Assembly (NCBI RefSeq): GCF_900187645.1
Contig: NZ_FYEE01000013.1
Span: 1 to 64,000, forward strand
DNA length: 64,000 bases
Origin: Pseudomonas sp. Irchel 3E20
Lineage (GTDB): Bacteria; Pseudomonadota; Gammaproteobacteria; Pseudomonadales; Pseudomonadaceae
Reading direction: 5' to 3'
Shown here: one piece after another, positions 16,558-24,739 of the stretch
How the letters are laid out: every line of letters begins with the position of its first letter
How positions within the stretch are numbered: the stretch's first letter is position 1
The notes under the pieces: generated by a model
Databases searched by the model: none
Told to the model about the DNA's origin: nothing
The model's input: the letters and a program-made list of their open reading frames with translations, nothing else
Translations under genes and position numbers: made by a program

Positions 16558-17256
16558 TCAGTTGAGTTCGGCCACCACCGCCGCCAACGCCTGGGCCGGG
16601 TCGGCGGCCTGGCTGATCGGGCGACCGATCACCAGGTAGTCGGAACCGGCGTCCAGGGCCTGGCGCGGAGTGAGGATACGGCGTTGGTCGTCCTGGGCGC
16701 TGCCGGCCGGGCGAATGCCCGGGGTCACCAGTTGCAGGCTCGGGTGCGCCGCTTTCAGGGCCTGGGCTTCCATGGCCGAACACACCAGGCCATCCATCCC
16801 GGCCTTCTGCGCCAAGGCCGCGAGGCGCAGCACCTGCTCCTGGGGCTCGATATCCAGGCCGATGCCCGCCAGGTCTTCACGCTCCATGCTGGTCAGCACG
16901 GTCACGCCAATCAACAACGGCTGCGGGCCGCTGCGCTGGTCCAGCACTTCGCGGCACGCGGCCATCATGCGCAGGCCACCCGAGCAATGCACATTGACCA
17001 TCCACACGCCCATTTCCGCCGCCGCCTTGACCGCCATGGCGGTGGTGTTGGGAATGTCGTGGAACTTGAGGTCCAGGAACACCTCGAAACCCTTGTCACG
17101 CAGGGTACCGACGATCTCCGATGCACAACTGGTGAACAGTTCCTTGCCGACTTTGACCCGGCACAGTGTCGGGTCCAGTTGATCGGCCAGTTTCAGTGCG
17201 GCGTCACGGGTGGGGAAATCCAGGGCGACGATGATGGGAGTCTGGCAGGCGGACAT
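16558..17256 (-). CDS. pyrF: Orotidine 5'-phosphate decarboxylase
   Basis: A 232-residue TIM-barrel enzyme that decarboxylates OMP to UMP, the last step of de novo pyrimidine synthesis. The catalytic Asp-Lys-Asp array is in FLDLKFHDIPNT, with VALDFPTRD for the first strand and VTPGIRPAG for the phosphate loop. The start MSACQTPIIVALDFP at 17256 gives the family length; an extended upstream frame has no conserved sequence. Confidence 0.95.
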   Translation of the reverse strand: MSACQTPIIVALDFPTRDAALKLADQLDPTLCRVKVGKELFTSCASEIVGTLRDKGFEVFLDLKFHDIPNTTAMAVKAAAEMGVWMVNVHCSGGLRMMAACREVLDQRSGPQPLLIGVTVLTSMEREDLAGIGLDIEPQEQVLRLAALAQKAGMDGLVCSAMEAQALKAAHPSLQLVTPGIRPAGSAQDDQRRILTPRQALDAGSDYLVIGRPISQAADPAQALAAVVAELN

Positions 17257-17367
17257 GGGTATGCTCTCAGGCAAGTCGAAATCGGCGCGCATTGTAGCGG
17301 AACCTAAACGGCTGCGGGGCCCGAAGATGGCTAAATCCACCCCGCAGCCGATTGGCGGGCCGTGGCC

Positions 17368-18420
17368 TCAGCGTTTTTCCTCGACCCGCGCCTGGCTGGA
17401 GCTCCAGTCGGTGAGCAGGCTATAGGCCACTGCCAGCAGCGTCGGGCCGATGAACAGGCCGATAAAGCCAAAGGCGATCAACCCGCCGAACACCCCCAAC
17501 AGCACGATCACCAGCGGCAAAGTGCCGCCGCGGCTAATCAGGTACGGCTTGAGCACGTTGTCCACGCCGCTGATTATCAGCGTGCCCCAGATGCCGAGGA
17601 ACACCGCCATACCGTACTCGCCCTTCCAGGCCAGCCATGCGGTAGCGGGAATCCATACCAGCGGCGGGCCCATGGGGATCAGGCTGAGCAGGAAGGTAAC
17701 GATGCCCAGCACCAGCGCACCCGGCACGCCGGCAATCAGGAAGCCGATCAGGGCCAGGATCGCCTGGGCCGCCGCCGTGCCGATCACGCCGTTGACCACC
17801 CGCTGCACCGTGCCGGCCACCAGTTCGATGTAGTAGCCGGCGCGGTCGCCGATCAGGCGTTCAAGCAGGCGATGGACGAACATCGCCAGGCGCGGGCCGT
17901 CGCGGTAGAAGAAAAACACGAAGACGATGCTCAGGGTCAGCTCCAGGATGCCGCCGCCGATCTGCGCGCTACGGGCCAGTAGCCAGTTGCCGACCTGGCC
18001 CAGGTACGGTTTGATCGCCACCATCAGCGCCGCACCTTGCTCGTCGATGCTGTTCCAGATACCCACGAGGCGCTCGCCCACCAGCGGCAGGCCCGCTAGC
18101 CACGCGGGGGCTTCGGGCAAGCCATCGACCTGCACATCCTTGATGAACCCCGTGGCGTCGCGCACATGGTCGGCCAGGTTGAACCCCAACCACACCAGCG
18201 GCACCGCCACCAGCAGCATCCAGCCCAGGGTCAGCAACGCCGCCGCCAGGGATTCGCGGCCATTGAGCCAGCGGGTCAGCAGGCGCATCAGCGGCCAACT
18301 GGCGAACGCCAGCACCGCGCCCCAGAACAGCGCCGACCAGAACGGCGCCATCACCCAGAAACTGGCGCCAAACAGCACCAGCAGCAGGATCTGCACCAAG
18401 AGGCGGTCATTATTAATCAT
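17368..18420 (-). CDS. AI-2E family (PerM-like) transporter
   Basis: A 350-residue inner-membrane protein of the AI-2 exporter/PerM family. Hydrophobic segments cluster at the N terminus (LVQILLLVLFGASFWVMAP and following) and in the C-terminal half, with a soluble region between at about residues 90-150. The conserved segment LIPMGPPLVWIPATAWL is typical. Substrates of this family vary (autoinducer-2, ions, unknown), so none is assigned. It is upstream of pyrF on the same strand, 111 bases away. Confidence 0.85.
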   Translation of the reverse strand: MINNDRLLVQILLLVLFGASFWVMAPFWSALFWGAVLAFASWPLMRLLTRWLNGRESLAAALLTLGWMLLVAVPLVWLGFNLADHVRDATGFIKDVQVDGLPEAPAWLAGLPLVGERLVGIWNSIDEQGAALMVAIKPYLGQVGNWLLARSAQIGGGILELTLSIVFVFFFYRDGPRLAMFVHRLLERLIGDRAGYYIELVAGTVQRVVNGVIGTAAAQAILALIGFLIAGVPGALVLGIVTFLLSLIPMGPPLVWIPATAWLAWKGEYGMAVFLGIWGTLIISGVDNVLKPYLISRGGTLPLVIVLLGVFGGLIAFGFIGLFIGPTLLAVAYSLLTDWSSSQARVEEKR

Positions 18421-18491
18421 GGAAAATCTCGTGAAGGGCCCGCGACTGAGAATAGGCGAACGTCAGTGGGACGCTCGCCTCGCGGCGCAGC

Positions 18492-19298
18492 TTAACGCAA
18501 CAGGTCGATGTGCAGGCCGCGGGTTTCCTTGCTGGCCACTTCCATGCGCGCCGCGCGCACACCCTGGCCGATCAAGGCCTGGCGCCAGGCTTCGGCCTGG
18601 CGCCCAGACAGGCTGACGCGCGAGGTAGTGTCCAGGTTCAACGCCCGGGACAGCAGGGTCAGCCAGGCCGGTTGCGGCTCGCCGCCCAGGGCGGGTAAGT
18701 CCAGCTCGCCGGTGCTCTTGAGCTGGCGCAGCAAGGTTGCCGAGGTGGGCAGTAGCTCACCCAGCGGTGCGCTGGCGTCGAACTGTTCGACATGCAGGTA
18801 GGCGCGGCGGTTGCCCCGGGTGATGCCGTACAGCGCCACCAGGGTGTTGTCTTGGGGGGCAGCCAGGCGCAGCAGCAGGTACGCCTGCTGTTCATCGGCA
18901 CCGTAGAGCTTGGCGTTACCGAACACGTCGTTGGCCCACAGGCTGCTGGCGCCGCAATCACGGGCCTGGCACCAGAACAGCAACTGCGCACCTTGCTTTT
19001 GCAAGGCTTCGCGGGCGGAGGTAAAGGCCTGGGCGGAGGAATGTTCCGGCGGCAGTTCGTAGGTGACGGCTGTGGTTTGCCCACGGGCGGTAACCTGGCC
19101 ATCAAAACGCAATTGCCCGCTGATCCGGCGGATCGAGCCCAGTGGGTAGGTGCGTTCCATTTCGGCGACGGGGCGGTAGTCGACGATCTGCGCGTCTGGC
19201 ATGCGCGGCACCAGCGCCAGGTCCTGGCTGCCGGTAACGTCGGTGGCGAACAACAAGGGACTGGCGCAGCACAAGCCCAGCAGACTGAGTAGACGCAT
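18492..19298 (-). CDS. Exported DUF4892 protein
   Basis: A 268-residue protein with a cleavable signal peptide (MRLLSLLGLCCASPLLFATD). The mature part has a DUF4892-like region (LPRMPDAQIVDY ... ERTYPLGSIRRISG) and a C-terminal half similar to peptidoglycan- or OmpA-associated domains (VSLSGRQAEAWRQALIGQGV). Two cysteines in the middle (FWCQARDCGASSLW) probably form a disulfide. A start a few codons upstream is possible, but GAGAG precedes the ATG at 19298. Function unknown; probably periplasmic or envelope-associated. Confidence 0.75.
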   Translation of the reverse strand: MRLLSLLGLCCASPLLFATDVTGSQDLALVPRMPDAQIVDYRPVAEMERTYPLGSIRRISGQLRFDGQVTARGQTTAVTYELPPEHSSAQAFTSAREALQKQGAQLLFWCQARDCGASSLWANDVFGNAKLYGADEQQAYLLLRLAAPQDNTLVALYGITRGNRRAYLHVEQFDASAPLGELLPTSATLLRQLKSTGELDLPALGGEPQPAWLTLLSRALNLDTTSRVSLSGRQAEAWRQALIGQGVRAARMEVASKETRGLHIDLLR

Positions 19299-19419
19299 GG
19301 GCTCTCTCATCGGTTGGGCAGCGCCTGTGTGGCGTCGGGGCGGGGCGCGGCGAGGTAGCGGTTTGACATGGTTGACTCCCGTTTCAATCCGCCCAGCCTC
19401 GGCAGTTGCCCGCGTCAAG

Positions 19420-20274
19420 TCAAGGAACGGCGAAGAAGCGATTGAAACAGTCTGCAACAAGGATCGCACCCGCCTCGTCATTCAGGTGTAAATGATGGCC
19501 ACCCGGTAGCAGCTCATGGCCGAACGGCAGGCGCGCCAGCAACTCGGGATGTTGGGCTAGCATGCCGTCGGCCGCGACCACCAGCCGCGTCGGACACGCC
19601 ACCCGCTGGACGAAGGCCATCGCCTGCTCTTCGGTCAGGCGTACCGGTGACGGCAAGGTTAAACGGCTATCACTGCGCCAGGTGTAACCGCCCGGCACCG
19701 GCATCAGCCCGCGCTGGGCGAGCAACTGCGCGGCCTCATGGCTGACCGCCACCAAGCCTTTCATGCGCGCGGCGATGGCCCGGTCCAGGCTGTCATGGAC
19801 GTTCTTGCGCTTGTCCTGCAGGTTCATTTGCGCTTGCAACGCCATGCCCAGGCGTTCGGCCGCGTTGTCGGCCTTGGCCGTGGGCGGGATCACGCCGTCG
19901 ATCATCGCCAAATGGCTGACCCGCTCTGGCACCGCCCCGGCCAGCACCAGCGACACAATAGCGCCCATAGAATGCCCAAGCAGGGCGAACCGCTGCCAGC
20001 CCAGTTGCTCGGCCACCTGCAACACATCGTAGGCGTAGTCCCACAACGCATACCCGGCGCCGGGCGGGCGATGGTCGGAATGCCCATGGCCGGCCATATC
20101 CAGGGCGACGATGCGCAGCCCCTCAAGCTTGGGTGCCAGGCGCGCGAAGCTGTTGGCGTTGTCCAGCCAACCGTGCAGGGCGATCACCGGCAAGCCGTCC
20201 TCGGGGCCGAACAAATGCGCCGCTAACTCGATGTGGGGCAGGCTCAGGCGCACTTCTTCCACGGCGCTGGTCAT
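19420..20274 (-). CDS. Alpha/beta hydrolase (first of a coupled pair by position)
   Basis: A 284-residue alpha/beta hydrolase with HGWLDN (oxyanion region), nucleophile elbow GHSMGA, catalytic Asp region LVVAADGML and His in GGHHLHL. No signal peptide, so cytosolic. Its ATG at 20274 overlaps the stop of the upstream hydrolase (shared ATGA, 20271-20274), so translation is coupled. An open frame extends much further upstream, but it has no conserved sequence and overlaps the neighbour. Substrate unknown. Confidence 0.85.
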   Translation of the reverse strand: MTSAVEEVRLSLPHIELAAHLFGPEDGLPVIALHGWLDNANSFARLAPKLEGLRIVALDMAGHGHSDHRPPGAGYALWDYAYDVLQVAEQLGWQRFALLGHSMGAIVSLVLAGAVPERVSHLAMIDGVIPPTAKADNAAERLGMALQAQMNLQDKRKNVHDSLDRAIAARMKGLVAVSHEAAQLLAQRGLMPVPGGYTWRSDSRLTLPSPVRLTEEQAMAFVQRVACPTRLVVAADGMLAQHPELLARLPFGHELLPGGHHLHLNDEAGAILVADCFNRFFAVP

Positions 20275-21077
20275 TGCCCGCTCCCGCAGGGGCGGCGCTG
20301 CCAGCGCTCGAACAGGTTTTTGAGCAGGGTCGCAGTGTCCTGCGGGCGCTCCAGGGGGAACATGTGCCCGCCCGGCATGCTCAAAGACTCGCCGTGGGGC
20401 ATGCGCCCGACGGAACTGGCGTGATGGCGCATCACCACGCGGCTTTTCTGCCCGCGCACCACCGCCAGTGGCACCTGCAACTGGCGGGTGCGGCCGGGGC
20501 TGGTGTGGGGCACGCCACGGTAGATGCTGATTTCCGTGGCCGGGTCGAAACGCAAACGTAAGCGATCGCCGACCTGATGCAAGCCGTGCTGCAGGTATGC
20601 ATCGAAGCAGTCCGGATCGAAGCCGCGAAACAGCGTCTTGCCGGAGAAGTAATGGCGCGCCGCCGCCAGGTCGCTGAATTCCTCGCGCCGCCCCAGGGTG
20701 CGCCCGGCCGGTGTCAGGCGGTCGATGAAGCCCAAGCGTTTGGCCGCGCGGATCACCCATTGGTCGGGGCGGGTCAGCACGGGCGAGTCGAGCATCACCA
20801 CGCCCCGGTAGAGCTGCGGGCAACGCAGCGCCGCGTGCAAATGCAACACGCCGCCAAAGGAATGGCCCACGCCCCACACCGGCTCAGGTTGCTGCTCCAG
20901 GTGATGGATCAGCTCGTCCACCAGGTTGTACCAGTTGTCGTCTGCCGGAAAACGCGGGTCATGGGCATGCTGGGGCAAATGTGCCACTTCAAACTCCGGC
21001 GCCAACGCCGCGAACAACTTGCCGTAGGTGCCCGAAGGGAAGCCGTTTGCATGGGCGAAAAATATCTGCTGCGACAT
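20271..21077 (-). CDS. Alpha/beta hydrolase (upstream member of the coupled pair)
   Basis: A 268-residue hydrolase beginning MSQQIFFAHANGFPSGTYGK. The family's HANGFP motif, nucleophile elbow GHSFGG, and C-terminal His in MPGGHMFPLE are present. It is cytosolic. The stop overlaps the ATG of the next hydrolase by 4 bases, indicating an operon. The two proteins differ clearly in sequence, so this is not a recent duplication. It is divergent from the TcC-type gene, with about 200 bases between. Confidence 0.85.
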   Translation of the reverse strand: MSQQIFFAHANGFPSGTYGKLFAALAPEFEVAHLPQHAHDPRFPADDNWYNLVDELIHHLEQQPEPVWGVGHSFGGVLHLHAALRCPQLYRGVVMLDSPVLTRPDQWVIRAAKRLGFIDRLTPAGRTLGRREEFSDLAAARHYFSGKTLFRGFDPDCFDAYLQHGLHQVGDRLRLRFDPATEISIYRGVPHTSPGRTRQLQVPLAVVRGQKSRVVMRHHASSVGRMPHGESLSMPGGHMFPLERPQDTATLLKNLFERWQRRPCGSGQ

Positions 21078-21273
21078 AGCGACGCGTCCGAAAAATTCAA
21101 AACAAGGGCTCGATTGTCTGTAAGAAAGCGCCTCACAGCAATGACCGTAAACGCCAGGAATGATGACAGTCCGGTCACGGTGATGGCCGCTACCTGTAAG
21201 TTCTGACAGTTGACAGCCACACGCCAAGCGCCCACAACAGCAGAACCTGATGGCCCGCGCCGAGGTTTGTGTG

Positions 21274-24258
21274 ATGCTCCACACCCATACGCCGAACATT
21301 ATCGCCACAGACCCCCGCGGCCTGGTTGTACGCACCGTGGCTTACCAGCGCCGCAGCGCCGAGGAGGCGGCCCGACGCTGCGTCACCCAACAGCGCTACG
21401 ACGCAGCTGGGCGCTTGGTGCAAAGCCGCGACCCGCGCCAATTCCAGCGCCTGGAAGAGGGCCAGCCCGGTATTGCCAACCAAACCACGGTGTTTTCCCT
21501 GTCGGGCGCGGCGCTGCTGTCAGACAACAGCGACGCCGGTTGGCGCCTGAACCTCTCCGGCGACGCCGGGCAGGCCCTGCACGGCTGGGACCAGAAGCAC
21601 AGCCACACCCGGCAGACCTACGACAATCAACTGCGGGCACAGGCTGTTTTCGTACAGGCCGATGCTGAAGCACCACACTGCATCGCCCGCCTTTCCTACG
21701 CCGACGCTAGCGCCGAACACGCGGCCCACAACCGCTGCGGCCGCTTGATCCGCCATGACGACACCGGCGGCGCGCAGTTTTTTGCCGAATTCAGCCTCAG
21801 CGGCGCGCCCCTGGAACATGGCCGCCGCTTCCTCGCCCAACCCCAGTGGGCCGTGGACTGGCCCGCAACCGAGGCCGAGCGTGACGCCCATTTGGAACCT
21901 GAACTGACGGCTAGCCACTTTGCCTACAACGGCGCCGCCGAACTGATCGCCCAGACCGATGCCCTGGGCAACCGTCAGCGCCTGCGCCACACCCGCGCCG
22001 GCGAATTGCACGAAGCGCACCTGAACTTGCAAGGCAGCACACAAGAGCAACTCGTGCTCAGTGAGGTCCGCTACAACGCCTTCGGCCAGATCGAGCAGCA
22101 ACGGGCAGGCAACGGCGTGCTGTCCAGTGCGACGTTTCGCCCCGAGGATGGGCGCCTGGTGCACCTCAAAACCCAGGCCAACAACAAAGCCCCCAGCCAG
22201 GACCTGACCTACACCTACGACCCCGTGGGCAATGTGGTGTCCATCACGGACGCCGCCCAAGCCGTGCGTTCCTCGCGCAACCAACGCATTGCGGCCATCA
22301 GCACGTTTCGCTACGACAGCCTCTATCGCCTGATCGAGGCCACTGGCCGGCAAATCCGCAACGCGCCGGGCGGGCCCCAGGCCCCGGCCTTCCAGTCGCC
22401 CCCTGACCCCAGCCAATTGGAGAACTACACCCAGGCCTACTACTACGACGCCGCCGGCAACCTGGAGCTGTTGCAACACAGCGCCGCCAGCGGCAACCGC
22501 AGCGAACGCACGGCCATCGCCGCCGACAACAACCGCAGCCTGCCTTACACCGACCCGGGCCAAGCCCCCGGCGACGGCGAAATCCGCGATGGCTACGACG
22601 ACAACGGTAACCTGAAGATCCTGCAACCGGGACAGCACCTGGCTTGGGACGCCCAGAACCGTTTGCAGCAGGTCGATCAAGTAGTACGCGAAGACGGCCC
22701 CAACGACAGGGAGTTGTACCTCTACGACAGCAACGGCCAGCGCCTGCAAAAAATCCGCGAGGCCTACACCGCAAAACTGACCCGCACCCACGAAACCCGC
22801 TACTTACCAGGGTTGGAAATTCGTACAGGGCCAACGCAAACCCTGCACCTCATCACCCTGCACGCCGGGCGCTGCACGCTGCAGGTGCTGCACTGGCAAC
22901 AGGGCCGCCCTGCCGACATCCCCCAGGACCAGATGCGCTACGGCTTCACCGACCACCTGGGCTCCAGCACCCTGGAACTGGACGCCAACGCCGCCCTTAT
23001 CAGCCAGGAAAGCTATTACCCCTACGGTGCAACCTGCTGGTGGGCAGGGCGCAACCAGGCAGAGGCCAGCTACAAGACCCGGCGCTACTCAGGCCAGGAA
23101 CGCGATGCAACCGGGTTGTACTACTACGGCCAACGCTACTACGCGCCGTGGCGCCAGCGCTGGCTCAATGCCGACCCCAGTGGCACCGCCGATGGCTTGA
23201 ATCTATTTGCCATGGTGCATGGCAACCCGGTGCGGTTTGTCGACATGCAAGGGTTGGGCGCGCTTGAGGCCTTGCGAGCATTTGCCTGGACCTTCGGGCG
23301 CGAAAGCGTTTCAGCCATCGCCAGCGCGGTAGTGCGCTACGGCAGCACGTTAGTCATCACGGCCCTGCACAGCGCCGTTGGGAACCCACTAGGGTTCACG
23401 GTGGCAGGCGTCGTCGTAGGCGGCGCAATAGGCATGGCGACCGGCATGGCGGCCGCCAACAACTGGGCCCATGGCTCCCGGCACCGAATGGCGCTGTTGG
23501 CCGCTGGGGCAGCGACGGGGTTGGCGCTCAATGCTGGGCCCTCAGTCCTTGGGCATTTCATCCCTGTGCTTGATGTCGCAGGCGCCGCTATTAATGTGCC
23601 AGCAATCTTCACCCTCGCCACGCCACTGGCGAACCTGGCACGGGAGAGTGTCTCGCAAGCGGTCAATCATATTGGCCAGACCAACCCCTGGGTCGGCGTG
23701 CCGCCCGCCGCGGCGTTCAGTTACAGCCTCGCCGCCTCCGGCGCCACGGCGGGTTCCGTGGGCGCCTTGACCAGCCTCATGCTGAGCAATGATCCCTACG
23801 ACCCTTTAACCATCGTCGAAGGCACGTTGGGGGCAGGTATCGCCACCGGCAGCGGAGTGGGCGCATCCGCGGCGGCCCGGACCGGCAACGCGAGCGCCCC
23901 CACCAAACCCGCCAAGGGCGGCTCCATGACGGTAGACGCCGAAAAACTGATAGTGAACACCGTGATGCGTTCTGCGTTTTCCCTTCCAGTTCAATTGGTC
24001 ACCCACCCACTGGCGGTGACCGAAGTCCTGGGGCCGGCCCTGGGCTTGGCCACCCGCGGTGTGAGTCGCGCGTCCACCAGCGTCATCGCGGGGCTGCGGT
24101 TGGCGGTCAAGCCTGCAATCGAACAAGGTGTGGAGAACTTCCTGAACCCCGGCGCCAACGAGGCGGCGACGCCGATTCAAGAGATTGAACTGAGCGAAAT
24201 CCAGACCCTTTCCCGCAGGCTTCAGGTCCCTCTAGGCGGGCATGAACGCTTGGTCTGA
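21274..24258 (+). CDS. Orphan TcC/RHS-repeat toxin protein with novel C-terminal payload
   Basis: A 994-residue protein related to the TccC subunit of insecticidal Tc toxins. It opens with TPNIIATDPRGLVVRTVAYQR, as TccC proteins do, and then carries YD/RHS repeats (YDAAGRLVQSRDPR, FAYNGAAELIAQTDALGN, YDDNGNLKILQPG). The RHS core ends with YSGQERDATGLYYYGQRYY and DPSGTADGLNLF; Asp634 and Asp640 would form the self-cleaving site, and the predicted cut is after Leu661 (FVDMQGL). The remaining 333 residues are Gly/Ala-rich with several hydrophobic segments. ATG 21274 has GAGG upstream; an ATG 24 bases earlier has none. No tcA or tcB gene is in the window. Confidence 0.85.
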   Translation: MLHTHTPNIIATDPRGLVVRTVAYQRRSAEEAARRCVTQQRYDAAGRLVQSRDPRQFQRLEEGQPGIANQTTVFSLSGAALLSDNSDAGWRLNLSGDAGQALHGWDQKHSHTRQTYDNQLRAQAVFVQADAEAPHCIARLSYADASAEHAAHNRCGRLIRHDDTGGAQFFAEFSLSGAPLEHGRRFLAQPQWAVDWPATEAERDAHLEPELTASHFAYNGAAELIAQTDALGNRQRLRHTRAGELHEAHLNLQGSTQEQLVLSEVRYNAFGQIEQQRAGNGVLSSATFRPEDGRLVHLKTQANNKAPSQDLTYTYDPVGNVVSITDAAQAVRSSRNQRIAAISTFRYDSLYRLIEATGRQIRNAPGGPQAPAFQSPPDPSQLENYTQAYYYDAAGNLELLQHSAASGNRSERTAIAADNNRSLPYTDPGQAPGDGEIRDGYDDNGNLKILQPGQHLAWDAQNRLQQVDQVVREDGPNDRELYLYDSNGQRLQKIREAYTAKLTRTHETRYLPGLEIRTGPTQTLHLITLHAGRCTLQVLHWQQGRPADIPQDQMRYGFTDHLGSSTLELDANAALISQESYYPYGATCWWAGRNQAEASYKTRRYSGQERDATGLYYYGQRYYAPWRQRWLNADPSGTADGLNLFAMVHGNPVRFVDMQGLGALEALRAFAWTFGRESVSAIASAVVRYGSTLVITALHSAVGNPLGFTVAGVVVGGAIGMATGMAAANNWAHGSRHRMALLAAGAATGLALNAGPSVLGHFIPVLDVAGAAINVPAIFTLATPLANLARESVSQAVNHIGQTNPWVGVPPAAAFSYSLAASGATAGSVGALTSLMLSNDPYDPLTIVEGTLGAGIATGSGVGASAAARTGNASAPTKPAKGGSMTVDAEKLIVNTVMRSAFSLPVQLVTHPLAVTEVLGPALGLATRGVSRASTSVIAGLRLAVKPAIEQGVENFLNPGANEAATPIQEIELSEIQTLSRRLQVPLGGHERLV

Positions 24259-24264
24259 GGGCGG

Positions 24265-24708
24265 TTACCGCACCGGCGGTGTCTGCCCCAGCGGCACCAC
24301 CGCCATGGTCAGGCGCGACACGCAACTGGCCTTGCCTTCGTCGCTGGTCAAGCGGATGTCCCAGACGTGGGTGGTGCGCCCGATGTGGATGGCCCTGGCC
24401 ACCGCCGTGACCCGGCCGCTGCGCAAGCCGCGCAGGTGGTTGGCGTTGATTTCCAGGCCCACGCAATAGAATTGGCTGGCGTCGATGCACAGGTAGCTGG
24501 CCATGGAGCCGACGGTTTCGGCCAGCACCACCGAGGCGCCGCCATGGAGCAGGCCGTAGGGCTGGTGGGTGCGATGGTCGATGACCATGCTGGCGGTGAG
24601 GGACTCTTCGTCAAAGGACTCAAAACGGATATCCAGCACTTGGCCAATGGTGTTTTTCTGGATCGCGTTCAACTGCTCGATATTGGGAGTGGTACGCCAC
24701 AGGCTCAT
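24265..24708 (-). CDS. Hotdog-fold acyl-CoA thioesterase (PaaI/EntH-like)
   Basis: A 147-residue hotdog protein. The motif HQPYGLLHGGASVVLAETVG contains the HGG turn and catalytic Glu of the PaaI/EntH type. Such enzymes hydrolyse aryl- or acyl-CoA thioesters in the cytosol. It is transcribed from the same strand as the acyl-CoA ligase 31 bases upstream, so ligase and thioesterase may act on related substrates. Its 3' end is 6 bases from the end of the TcC gene, leaving no room for a terminator or a separate immunity gene. Confidence 0.88.
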   Translation of the reverse strand: MSLWRTTPNIEQLNAIQKNTIGQVLDIRFESFDEESLTASMVIDHRTHQPYGLLHGGASVVLAETVGSMASYLCIDASQFYCVGLEINANHLRGLRSGRVTAVARAIHIGRTTHVWDIRLTSDEGKASCVSRLTMAVVPLGQTPPVR

Positions 24709-24739
24709 CGCTACTTCCTTTTATGGTTTTTGGAAACGC

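Noticed and set aside
20275..20877. N-terminal extension of the hydrolase at 19420 by about 200 residues
   Set aside because: The extra sequence overlaps the upstream hydrolase in another frame and is Arg/Pro-rich noise; the ATG at 20274 coupled by ATGA is the better start.
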